A DNA stretch of 64,000 nt from Myxococcales bacterium (GTDB lineage Bacteria > Myxococcota > Myxococcia > Myxococcales > JAKAPL01), in the NCBI GenBank assembly GCA_021783235.1, contig JAJXUD010000004.1, positions 36,001 through 100,000 of the forward strand, in the 5' to 3' direction. The position numbers and the translations under genes are program-made. How positions within the stretch are numbered: position 1 is the stretch's first letter; the number at the start of each line of letters is the position of its first letter. A model generated the notes under the pieces. That model was not told where the DNA came from. It saw nothing but the letters and a program-made list of their open reading frames with translations, and did not search any database. Of this stretch, positions 48,125 to 55,630 are shown piece after piece.

Positions 48125-49008
48125 AGCTGCGCGCCTGGATCCTCGCGAGCCGTCCCGCCACGCTGACGGCGGCCTTCGCCCCCGTGGCGGTCGGGACGGC
48201 CTGCGCGGCCGCCGTCGGTCGGCTGGCCTGGGGCGCCGCGCTGCTCGCGCTCTTCGGCGCGTTCTGCATCCAGATCGGCACGAACCTCGCGAACGACGTC
48301 TTCGACTTCGAGAAGGGCGCCGACACCGCCGAGCGGCTCGGGCCGGTCCGCGCGGTCCAGGCGGGGCTGCTCTCCGCCCGCGAGGTCCGCGTCGGGATGG
48401 CCGCCTCCTTCGGGCTGGCGTCGCTCGCCGGGGTCGCGCTGACCTGGATCGCCGGCTGGCCGGTCGTGGCCATCGGGGTCGCCTCCGTCCTCTCGGGGAT
48501 CGCCTACACCGGCGGCCCCTATCCGCTCGGCTACCACGGCCTCGGCGATCTGTTCGTCCTCGTCTTCTTCGGCTTCGTGGCCGTCGGCGGCACCGCCTTC
48601 GTGCAGGTGGGGGCGCTCCCGGCGCTCGCGATCTGGGCCGCCCTGCCCGTGGGGGCGCTCGCGACCGCGGTCCTCGTCGTGAACAACCTCCGAGACCTCG
48701 CGCAGGACGCGGCCGCGGGGAAGCGGACGCTCGCGGTCCGGCTCGGTCCCACGGGGGCGCGGCTCGAGTACGCGGCGCTGCTCGCGGCGGCCGAGCTGTC
48801 CCCGGTCGCCCTCGCGATCTTCGAGCGGCTCGGCCCCTGGGTCTACCTGCCGCTCGTCACGCTCCCCTGGGCGCTGCTCCTCGTCTGGCGGGTCTCGCGG
48901 GAAGAGGGGAGGGAGCTCAACGGGCTGCTCGCCCGAACGGCGCAGCTCTTGCTCGCGCACGGCTGCCTCCTCTCCGTCGGCCTCTTTCTGTCGCGCTCCG
49001 GTCGATGA
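48121..49008 (+). CDS. menA: 1,4-dihydroxy-2-naphthoate polyprenyltransferase
   Basis: Integral-membrane UbiA-type prenyltransferase of 295 residues that attaches an isoprenoid chain to DHNA. About eight hydrophobic helices are visible. The two Asp-rich motifs are [20 protein letters not shown] (residues about 59-78; N/DxxxD) and [20 protein letters not shown] (NxxRDxxxD) near residue 185. [18 protein letters not shown] opens the protein, typical of MenA rather than UbiA. The start GTG overlaps the menB stop. It needs a polyprenyl diphosphate made elsewhere; no methyltransferase (MenG/UbiE) is in the window. Confidence 0.95.
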   Translation: MKLRAWILASRPATLTAAFAPVAVGTACAAAVGRLAWGAALLALFGAFCIQIGTNLANDVFDFEKGADTAERLGPVRAVQAGLLSAREVRVGMAASFGLASLAGVALTWIAGWPVVAIGVASVLSGIAYTGGPYPLGYHGLGDLFVLVFFGFVAVGGTAFVQVGALPALAIWAALPVGALATAVLVVNNLRDLAQDAAAGKRTLAVRLGPTGARLEYAALLAAAELSPVALAIFERLGPWVYLPLVTLPWALLLVWRVSREEGRELNGLLARTAQLLLAHGCLLSVGLFLSRSGR

Positions 49009-50054
49009 TCCGGCTGTCGCGCCTCTGGCGCCGGGGCGGCGAGCTGTCGCGGACCGCCGGGAACGCGCGGGCCCGCTGGACGGCCCGCGAGTCGCTCGTG
49101 CTCGAGCTTCGGGACGAGGACGGCCGGCGCGGGCAGGGCGAAGCCTCGCCGCTCGAGGGCTACTCCCCCGACTCGATCGACGCCGCCGAACGGGCCCTCG
49201 AGGCGCTGCGGGAACTCCGGCTGCCCGAGCCGGCGGGCCCCGAGCTGCCGGCGCTCGACGTGCCGCTCTCGCCCTCGGCCCGCTGCGCCTTCGAGACCGC
49301 CTGGCTCGATCTCGCTGCCCGGCGCGCCGGCCGCTCCTTGCCGGCGCTCCTCGGCGCCGAGCCCGCCGCCCGGGCGGCCGTCGGCGCCCTCCTTCCCGCG
49401 GAGCCGCTCGCCGCCCAGCTCGCCGCCGCGGAGGAAGCGTGGCGGCGCGGCTTCCGCAGCCTCAAGGTGAAGCTGGGGGCCGTCGGCGGCTGGGAGGCGG
49501 AGCTCGACCTCCTCGGCGCGCTGCGCCGCCGCTTCGGCCCCGAGCTGCGGTTGCGCGCCGACGCCAATGGCGCCTTCTGCCCCGGGGAGCTGCCGTCCCG
49601 CTTTCGCGACCTCGAGCCGTTCGGCCTCGAGCTGCTCGAGGAGCCGGTGAGCGGCCGCGACTGGCGTGACGTCCCCGAGGCGCCGTTCCTCCTCGCGGCC
49701 GACGAGTCGCTGCAGCGGCTCGAGCCCGAGCTCTTCGAGGCGTTCCGGCGGGGCGTGGCGCGGGTGGCGGTGCTGAAGCCGACCACCCTCGGCGGCCCGG
49801 CGAGCTGCCTCGCGCTCGCGAAGCGGCTCGCGCCGCTGCGCGTGCGGCCGCTGGTGGGGCACGCCTTCGAGGGGCCGCTGGCCTTCGCCGCCGGCGCCGC
49901 GCTGGCGCTGGCCCTGGCGCCGGAGCTCGCCTCGGGGCTCGACCGCCACGTCGGCCTCTCGGCCTGGCCCGAGGTCGAGCTTCCCTTCGCCCCGGGTCCC
50001 GAGCTGCGCTCGTGGGAGGCGCCCGGGCTCGGCCTTTCGCTGGAGCCGCCATGA
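49005..50054 (+). CDS. menC: o-succinylbenzoate synthase
   Basis: Enolase-superfamily enzyme of 349 residues dehydrating SHCHC to o-succinylbenzoate. Active-site residues appear as [13 protein letters not shown] (KxK), [13 protein letters not shown] (DxN), [13 protein letters not shown] (Glu), [13 protein letters not shown] (Asp) and [15 protein letters not shown] (Lys). The N-terminal capping domain includes [15 protein letters not shown]. MenC diverges strongly between species, so the operon supports the call. Start ATG overlaps the menA stop (ATGA); the 3' end overlaps menE (ATGA). Confidence 0.93.
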   Translation: MIRLSRLWRRGGELSRTAGNARARWTARESLVLELRDEDGRRGQGEASPLEGYSPDSIDAAERALEALRELRLPEPAGPELPALDVPLSPSARCAFETAWLDLAARRAGRSLPALLGAEPAARAAVGALLPAEPLAAQLAAAEEAWRRGFRSLKVKLGAVGGWEAELDLLGALRRRFGPELRLRADANGAFCPGELPSRFRDLEPFGLELLEEPVSGRDWRDVPEAPFLLAADESLQRLEPELFEAFRRGVARVAVLKPTTLGGPASCLALAKRLAPLRVRPLVGHAFEGPLAFAAGAALALALAPELASGLDRHVGLSAWPEVELPFAPGPELRSWEAPGLGLSLEPP

Positions 50055-51373
50055 GCCTCTCCGTCCTCGAGGCCGCCCGCGAGGCGCCCGGCGCCTTGGC
50101 GCTCGTCCTCGGCTCGGACAGGCTCACCTTCGCGGAGCTCGCCGAGCGGGCCCGGCGTCGGATGGGCGAGCTGACCGACTCGCCTCGCGCGCCGCTACCC
50201 GTCCTCGCGACGGCCGACCTGTCGGCGCTCGTCACGGTCTACGCCTGCCTCGAGCTTCGGCGGCCGCTCGTGCCGATCCACGCGCGCCTCCCGGCCGAGG
50301 AGCGGGATCGCCGAGCGGCCGAGGGCGCCGCGTTCAAGCCCGTCGGGCCGCCCGGTGGGGAGCCGCTGGCCTTCGTCTACAGCTCCGGAACGCAGGGGAG
50401 GCCCCGCGCCGTCGAGCTGTCGCGCCGCGCGTTCGTCGCCGCCGCCGCGGCGAGCGCCGAACGGCTCGGCTGGCGAGACGACGACCGCTGGCTGCTCGCC
50501 CTCTCGTTCGCCCACGTGGGGGGGCTCTCGATCCTCGTCCGTTGCCTCCTCGCCCGGCGCCCGGTGGTCGTGGCGACGGGCGAGGGCTTCTCGCCCGCGG
50601 GGATCCTCGAGCTGCTCGGGCGGGAGCGGGTGTCGCTCTGCTCGCTCGTCCCCACGCAGCTCGATCGGCTCCTGGACGAAGGGTCCGGCGCCCCGCCGCC
50701 GTCGCTGCGCCTCGTCCTGCTCGGCGGCGCCGCGGCGAGCCGCTCGCTGCTCGAGCGGGCCCGCGCCCGGGGCTGGCCCGTCGCGACGACCTACGGCCTC
50801 ACCGAGAGCTGCGCGCAGGTGGCGACGCAGCGGCCGGGCGGCGGCGAGTCGGGCGTCGGCACGCCGCTGCAGGGCGTCGAGGTGCGGCTCGTCGAGGGGC
50901 GCATCGAGATCCGCTCCCCGGCCTCCATGACCGCCTACCACCCCGGGGGGCTCTTGCCGCCGCGGACCGCCGACGGCTTCTTGCCGACCGGCGATCTCGG
51001 CCGCTGGGAGCCGGACGGCAGCCTCGCGGTGCTGGGCCGCGGCGACGACCTCATCGTCACCGGCGGCGAGAACGTGATGCCGGGCGAGGTGGAGGCGGCG
51101 CTCGACGGCTGCCCGTCCGTCGCCGCGGCCTGCGTCTTTGGGCTCGCCGATCCGCTCTGGGGCCAGCTCGTCGCGGCGGCGATCGTGCCCCGGGGGGGCG
51201 ACCGCGACGCCGCCGCGCTCGCGCGCGCGCTCCGGGAGCGGCTCGCCCCCTTCCAGCGACCGCGCCGGATCGCCTGGTTCGACGAGCTGCCGCTCGGCCC
51301 GACGGGCAAGCTGGATCGGCGCGCCGCGGCGCGGCTCGCCACGGGCCGGCTCGAGCCGCTCGCCTACGACTGA
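50051..51373 (+). CDS. menE: o-succinylbenzoate-CoA ligase
   Basis: Acyl-CoA synthetase (ANL superfamily) of 440 residues forming OSB-CoA with ATP. Motifs: LAFVYSSGTQGRPRAVELSR (AMP-binding P-loop, here SSGTQGRPR), FAHVGGLSILVRCLLARRPV, ATTYGLTESCAQVATQRPGG, GFLPTGDLGRWEPDG, GRGDDLIVTGGENVMPGEVE and the C-terminal LPLGPTGKLDRRA with the catalytic Lys. It is the last gene of the operon and ends convergently with tRNA-Sec 17 bases away. A DHNA-CoA thioesterase (MenI) gene does not accompany the set. Confidence 0.95.
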   Translation: MSLSVLEAAREAPGALALVLGSDRLTFAELAERARRRMGELTDSPRAPLPVLATADLSALVTVYACLELRRPLVPIHARLPAEERDRRAAEGAAFKPVGPPGGEPLAFVYSSGTQGRPRAVELSRRAFVAAAAASAERLGWRDDDRWLLALSFAHVGGLSILVRCLLARRPVVVATGEGFSPAGILELLGRERVSLCSLVPTQLDRLLDEGSGAPPPSLRLVLLGGAAASRSLLERARARGWPVATTYGLTESCAQVATQRPGGGESGVGTPLQGVEVRLVEGRIEIRSPASMTAYHPGGLLPPRTADGFLPTGDLGRWEPDGSLAVLGRGDDLIVTGGENVMPGEVEAALDGCPSVAAACVFGLADPLWGQLVAAAIVPRGGDRDAAALARALRERLAPFQRPRRIAWFDELPLGPTGKLDRRAAARLATGRLEPLAYD

Positions 51374-51389
51374 CGGCCGGCTGAGGGTT

Positions 51390-51485
51390 CGGTAGCGCAC
51401 GAGAATCGAACTCGCCTCCAGCGCCTCTCGGCACCAGACACCGGTTTTGAAGACCGGGCCCGTCACCAGACTGGGAAGCGCTACC
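51390..51485 (-). tRNA. selC: Selenocysteine tRNA (anticodon UCA)
   Basis: A 96-nt tRNA-Sec. The eight-base acceptor strands GGTAGCGC and GCGCTACC are perfectly complementary, with discriminator G and no encoded CCA. The anticodon loop is CTTCAAA on a CCGGT/ACCGG stem, giving UCA. The long variable arm (CTGGTGCC-GAGA-GGCGCTGG) is typical, and the T stem is GCGAG/CTCGT around TTCGATT, giving the bacterial 8+5 layout. The 5-bp D stem (CCC-GT) with a bulged A is unusual. The organism therefore likely decodes some UGA codons as selenocysteine. No selA, selB, selD or selenoprotein was seen in the window. Confidence 0.92.
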
Positions 51486-51492
51486 GCGGCGC

Positions 51493-51521
51493 ACTATCGG
51501 GGAGGGGCTCTACGGGGTCAA
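51493..51521 (-). promoter_or_regulatory. Promoter of tRNA-Sec
   Basis: On the minus strand TTGACC (51521-51516) and GATAGT (51498-51493) are 17 bases apart, a good housekeeping match. The expected start near 51486 is only one base before the mature tRNA 5' end (51485), so the primary transcript would need little or no 5' processing. Confidence 0.55.
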
Positions 51522-51556
51522 GGTCGGCGGTCGAGCGGCCGCGCGGCGGCGATCCG

Positions 51557-51928
51557 CTAGCGCTCGCAGACCGCCCGGGAGCGGGGCGTCTCCCAGACCT
51601 CGACCCGCTCGAGTCGCACCCGGCCGTCCTCGACCCTCTCGGCGAGCCGCTCGAAGACCAGCCGCGCGATGTTCTCGGCGGTGGGGTTCAACCGGTCGAA
51701 GGGCGGGGTCTCGTTCAGGTCGCGATGCTCCCACGCGTCGAGGAGCTCGCGGGCCTTCGCCTTGAGGACGCCGAAGTCGAGGACGAGCCCCAGCTCGTCG
51801 AGCGCCTCCGCCGAGACGGTGACGCGCAGCCGCCAGTCGTGGCCGTGCCGCCGCTCGTGCTTGCCGCCGCCGAGCCGGATGGCGTGGGCGCCGGAGAAGA
51901 CGAGCTCCTTCGAGACCGAGAAGCGCAG
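51557..51928 (-). CDS. PTPS/QueD-superfamily protein of PTPS-III type, apparent CTG start
   Basis: A 123-residue tunnel-fold (T-fold) pterin enzyme that begins at CTG 51928, three bases after the aldolase TAG in the same frame. Zinc ligands His15, His28 and His30 lie in FSGAHAIRL and ERRHGHDW. Where QueD has a catalytic Cys (CxxxHGH), this protein has ExxHGH (Glu25-R-R-H-G-H), the motif known for PTPS-III, which can form 6-hydroxymethyldihydropterin and so replace dihydroneopterin aldolase (FolB) in folate synthesis. VLDFGVLKAKARELLD, WEHRDLNE and TAENIARLVF are standard superfamily blocks. No ATG/GTG/TTG is available upstream of the zinc site, and family N-termini align with CTG. Confidence 0.85.
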   Translation of the reverse strand: MRFSVSKELVFSGAHAIRLGGGKHERRHGHDWRLRVTVSAEALDELGLVLDFGVLKAKARELLDAWEHRDLNETPPFDRLNPTAENIARLVFERLAERVEDGRVRLERVEVWETPRSRAVCER

Positions 51929-51931
51929 GGG

Positions 51932-53323
51932 CTAGATCTTCATCCCGGCGGGCACCAGCGGCCTGTAGTCGGTCGGCTTCACGTACTTCTCGACGACCGC
52001 GCGGCTGCCGCCCACGTTGAGCTGCTTCCAGAGGAACTCGAACTTGGCCTCGACGTCGCGCAGGATCGTCTCCTTCTCGGCGAGCGTCCAGAGCTCGTGC
52101 TTGTGCGGCCCCCAGGCCTTCTTGCGGCTCTTGTAGATGAACTGCGTCTCCGACTGCCCGTCCTTCTTCTCGTCGGCGCAGTTCGCGTGGCACCAGCCGT
52201 TCATCTTCTGGCGCAGCGCCTCGGGGAAGGCCTTGTGGTCCAGGATGATGTTCTGGAACTCGGTGGCGAGGTGGATCTCGGCGGTCTCCACCTTGGGGAA
52301 GTGGTGGAAGAGCTCGGCGGGCAGCGTGGAGGCGCCGTGCTGCACCGCGCCCCCCATGCCGTACTTCTCGCGGGCGACCTTGCCGATCTGCTCGAGCACC
52401 GAGAAGTCGAGCTTCACCTGCGCGACCCCGCCGCCGGGCAGCGGCACGCCGCCGTGGCTCGTGCCCGACTGGACGCTCATCTTGCTGATGCCGGTGAGCC
52501 CCGGGCCGAGCGCCTTCTGGTAGCCCTCCATGAAGGCGGTGAACTCCTCTGGCGTCGAGTTCTTCGTCCCCACCTCGCCGATCTCGCCGCCGACGGAGAT
52601 CGTCACTCCCTTCGGCTGCTTCTCGCGGATGAGCTTCGTGTACATGGCGCAGAGCTCGTAGTTGTCGCGCTGCTGCTCCTCGACGGTGGCCTTGGAGAGG
52701 TCCACCAGGGTGGAGGGGTCGATGTCGATGTTCCAGAAGCCGGCGGCGATGGCCTCGCCGATGAGGTCGCGGATCGCCTGCAGCTCGGCCTCGCGCGCCT
52801 TCGGGTCGTTGAACTTCTTCACCGCCACCTGGAAGTGGTCGCCCTGCACGAAGACCGGCCCCCGATGGCCCTCGCGGACGGCCGCCGCGAGGATGCAGGG
52901 GGCGTACTCGCCGGGCCGCTGGAACGTGTAGCCGATCTCGGAGCGGGCGATCTCGAAGATCATCGCCGAGGCGTCCATCCGCTTCGCCACGCGGAACATG
53001 GCGCGGGCCACGTCGTAGGTCATGCCGCGGATGTTCACCGCCGGCACCGTGAAGCCGTGGACCTCCCCTCGGCCGCGGGCCATGTAGAGGTCGTGGATCG
53101 AGGCGGGCTTCGCGCCGGTGGCGACCGCCGCCGCGGCGATGAGGGCGCGGCAGCCTTGGCGCGTCGCCTCGTCCTTCGCGAAGACGGAGTTGTAGGCGAG
53201 CTCGTCCATCTGGGCGCCGCGCAGCGGGGCCTCGTCGATCACGCGCAACGGCTCCGTGCCGTCGTAGCGGACGGCGCCGCTCCAGCGCTTCGCGAGCTCC
53301 GACAGGTTCTGGTACTCGGTCAT
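51932..53323 (-). CDS. Class II fructose-bisphosphate aldolase-like protein
   Basis: Zinc-dependent aldolase of 463 residues, longer than the 300-360 of classical FbaA. It shows FTVPAVNIRGMTYDVARAMF, RGPVFVQGDHFQVAVKKF (Asp-His in the zinc/catalytic region), NIDIDPSTLVDLSK, VGGEIGEVG (Glu), VQHGASTLP (His) and IHLATEFQN with the C-terminal Asn loop. This length class is frequent in deltaproteobacteria and may act on fructose or tagatose bisphosphate in glycolysis/gluconeogenesis. ATG 53323 is chosen. The stop is TAG at 51932-51934. The PTPS-like gene continues in the same frame after it. Confidence 0.85.
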   Translation of the reverse strand: MTEYQNLSELAKRWSGAVRYDGTEPLRVIDEAPLRGAQMDELAYNSVFAKDEATRQGCRALIAAAAVATGAKPASIHDLYMARGRGEVHGFTVPAVNIRGMTYDVARAMFRVAKRMDASAMIFEIARSEIGYTFQRPGEYAPCILAAAVREGHRGPVFVQGDHFQVAVKKFNDPKAREAELQAIRDLIGEAIAAGFWNIDIDPSTLVDLSKATVEEQQRDNYELCAMYTKLIREKQPKGVTISVGGEIGEVGTKNSTPEEFTAFMEGYQKALGPGLTGISKMSVQSGTSHGGVPLPGGGVAQVKLDFSVLEQIGKVAREKYGMGGAVQHGASTLPAELFHHFPKVETAEIHLATEFQNIILDHKAFPEALRQKMNGWCHANCADEKKDGQSETQFIYKSRKKAWGPHKHELWTLAEKETILRDVEAKFEFLWKQLNVGGSRAVVEKYVKPTDYRPLVPAGMKI

Positions 53324-53471
53324 GACGCCCTCCGCGCGGGCGCCCGAGGGGTCCGCGAGTTTTGGGGACATATAGGGCTCGGGCGCTCGCTTTTCAAGGG
53401 GCCAGGCGGGCGGCGGCCGGTCGTTTCCCCGGCGAGCGTCCTGTGGTAGCGATCGAGCATCGGAGGAGTTC

Positions 53472-55271
53472 ATGCGAATCCTGCAAGCGTTCGGGCTGTC
53501 GATCGCCTTCGGCCTGGTCTCGGCCTGCAACAACCTCGTCCCGCCGCCCGCGGGGTCGGACGCGGGTCCGACCTCCTCGTCGTTCGGCGGCCGCCCGATC
53601 CAGACCGGCGACGGCGGGCAGGATGGCGGTGAGGCGGACGCCGGTCCGGCCGATGCGGGGCCGGTCGACGCGGGGCCCGTGGACGCCGGGGCCGCCGACG
53701 CCGGCGCGGACGCCGGACCGCCGCTCGTGGCGAACGCCATCGACTTCGTGGGCGTCGTCTACCCGACGCCGAGCCAGCCGTTCATGGGGGTCGACTACTC
53801 GGCGAGCTACACCATCAACCCCGTCGCCACCTTCGTCTTCCAGGTGGTCGACGCCACCGGCAAGGCCGGCGTCCCGGGAGTCCCGGTCCAGCTCTCGATC
53901 GACAGCGCGACGAGTCAGCTCGGCGCGCAGCTCGAGGCGACGACCCAGTGCCCGAACCTGCCGAGCTGCACGACCGACGGGGAGGGCAAGGTCGCCGTCG
54001 CGCTCCACTCGGGGCACCAGGCCGGCGCGGTCACCGTCTCCGCCGACATGACGCTCTCGGACGGGACCGTCGCGAGCGCGACCGGCTCGTCCAACGTCGT
54101 CGGGACCCAGCCCTCGGTCACGAACTCGAGCCTCACCTGCGGCCCCGTGAACCTGGCCGCCTTCGCCGGGCAGAACACGCCCTGCAACTCGAGCTCGAAC
54201 CAGTCGCTCAAGACGAGCTGCACCGTGAGCCTCGCCGACCGCTTCGGCAACGCGATCGGGATCCAGGTGCCGGTGGAGCTCTTCACCGAGGCCGGGACCT
54301 TGACCCAAGGGTCCGTGGACACCCCGGCCTACGGCGCGACGGGGCAGGTGCCGCCCGGGGTGGCCACGGACACGCTCACCACGACGGGCAACAACCCCGT
54401 GGACGTCTCGCCCCTGCCCGCGAGCCTCGCGAACCCGAACGGCGAGCCGTCGTGGAGCGGGAGCTGCGCCGGGGTGCAGCGCACCTACAATCCCCGCGAC
54501 GGGCTCGTCACGGTGATCGCGGTCTTCAGCGGCGAGGAGCCGTTCGAGGACGACTTCGGCACCGGCGCCTGGGCGGCCGGCGACCCTTGGGTCGACATGC
54601 CCCAGCCCTTCGTCGACAGCAACGACAACTCGGTCTGGGACCCCGGCGAGAAGTGCGTCGGCGCCGCCGGGCTGAACGGCTGCACCCCCCCGAACCACGT
54701 CTGGGACGGCAACGCGAGCGTCTTCGTCGAGAGCCGGCTCCTCTTCACGGGGGATCCCGAGCAGAACCTGACGACCTGGAACCCGGCGACCTTTACGGTT
54801 ACGCCGTCGAGCCCGGTGCTCGCCACGGTCACCTTCCCGGACATCGATCTGAACACGCCGTCCGATCCCGCGGGCCAGGCCTCCTCCGGCCAGGGGACGA
54901 TCTACAGCGTCTCCGTGTTCGGCGGGATCTGCCAGAGCGCGGTCTCGGTGGCCTTCCCGGCCCCGAATTTCCCGGCGAACCCGGGCGACACGCTCGGGAT
55001 GAAAGTCGTCCGGCTGGGGCTCCCGAACTCGGGGAACCCCGACTGCGACGGGGGCTACGTGGAGATCGACGGCGGCCAGCAGCCGAACACCTACTGCACC
55101 TTCCTCACCGAGGTGTACGGCTTCAGCGGCGGCTTCACGGGCGACTACAAGGTGACCGAGAGCCCCCAGGGCTGCACCGGCGGGGGGGGATCGGTGACCC
55201 TCCAGGCGACCGGCCAGTGGCAGCCGGACAGCAACGTCGACCAGACGTCGATGACCTGCACGGCGCTCTGA
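53472..55271 (+). CDS. Asp-Ala-Gly-rich surface lipoprotein with Ig-like domain
   Basis: Lipoprotein of 599 residues (signal MRILQAFGLSIAFGLVSAC). A tether of DAGPADAGPVDAGPVDAG-type repeats spans about residues 35-80. An Ig-like domain (about 88-330; VVDATGKAGVPGVPVQLSID; QVPVELFTEAGTLTQG) resembles bacterial Big-type/invasin-like modules. The rest contains Cys pairs, several Asp/Asn turns resembling calcium-binding sites (DSNDNSVWDPGEKCVG), and VTLQATGQWQPDSNVDQTSM at the end. It is likely exposed on the surface. The gene ends convergently with the adenosine-deaminase-like gene, and the repeat array lies between. No catalytic role is recognised. Confidence 0.78.
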   Translation: MRILQAFGLSIAFGLVSACNNLVPPPAGSDAGPTSSSFGGRPIQTGDGGQDGGEADAGPADAGPVDAGPVDAGAADAGADAGPPLVANAIDFVGVVYPTPSQPFMGVDYSASYTINPVATFVFQVVDATGKAGVPGVPVQLSIDSATSQLGAQLEATTQCPNLPSCTTDGEGKVAVALHSGHQAGAVTVSADMTLSDGTVASATGSSNVVGTQPSVTNSSLTCGPVNLAAFAGQNTPCNSSSNQSLKTSCTVSLADRFGNAIGIQVPVELFTEAGTLTQGSVDTPAYGATGQVPPGVATDTLTTTGNNPVDVSPLPASLANPNGEPSWSGSCAGVQRTYNPRDGLVTVIAVFSGEEPFEDDFGTGAWAAGDPWVDMPQPFVDSNDNSVWDPGEKCVGAAGLNGCTPPNHVWDGNASVFVESRLLFTGDPEQNLTTWNPATFTVTPSSPVLATVTFPDIDLNTPSDPAGQASSGQGTIYSVSVFGGICQSAVSVAFPAPNFPANPGDTLGMKVVRLGLPNSGNPDCDGGYVEIDGGQQPNTYCTFLTEVYGFSGGFTGDYKVTESPQGCTGGGGSVTLQATGQWQPDSNVDQTSMTCTAL

Positions 55272-55353
55272 GCGAAGTGCCCGGAACGACAGGGCAGACG
55301 GCGACGGGCGCCGACGCAGCCTGACGACCGGCTCACTCCCCGAGCGGGGGCGG

Positions 55354-55626
55354 CTCTCATCGTGAGAGAGGCGGCTCTCATCATGAGAGAGCCCGTTCTC
55401 ATGATGAGAGTGGGCCTTCTCATCATGAGAGAGCCCGTTCTCATGATGAGAGTGGGCCTTCTCATCATGAGAGAGGGCGCTCTCATCGAGAGAGAGGCCG
55501 TTCTCATGATGAGAGAGGCGGCTCTCATCGTGAGAGAGGGCACTCTCATCATGAGAGAGGCCGTTCTCATCGTGAAGGCGCCCCTCCTCATCGTGAGAGA
55601 GGCAGCCCTCATGGTCTTCGGACCGG
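55354..55626. repeat. Array of thirteen 21-bp units, each with a TCTCAT-S-ATGAGA inverted repeat
   Basis: Units start at 55354, 55375, 55396 and every 21 bases to 55606, with no insertion or deletion. The core is TCTCAT(C/G)ATGAGAG; some units read TCATCGTGAG, and units 7, 11 and 13 are more degenerate. Both strands are open: the plus frame from GTG 55362 to TAA 55634 would give 90 residues of (M/V)REAALI-type heptads, and the minus frame MRAASLT-type heptads. The array fills most of the 359-base gap between two convergent genes. It has no spacers, so it is not CRISPR. Whether it is a DNA-binding array, a coding repeat, or a transcription-end structure is unresolved. Confidence 0.9.
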
Positions 55627-55630
55627 CCAG

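Noticed and set aside
51390..51485. Selenoproteins in this window
   Set aside because: I looked for a known family interrupted by in-frame TGA near a Cys position and found none; all recognised genes end at their expected stops.
55354..55626. The 21-bp array as a CRISPR array
   Set aside because: There are no unique spacers between repeats; units are directly adjacent and no cas gene is near.
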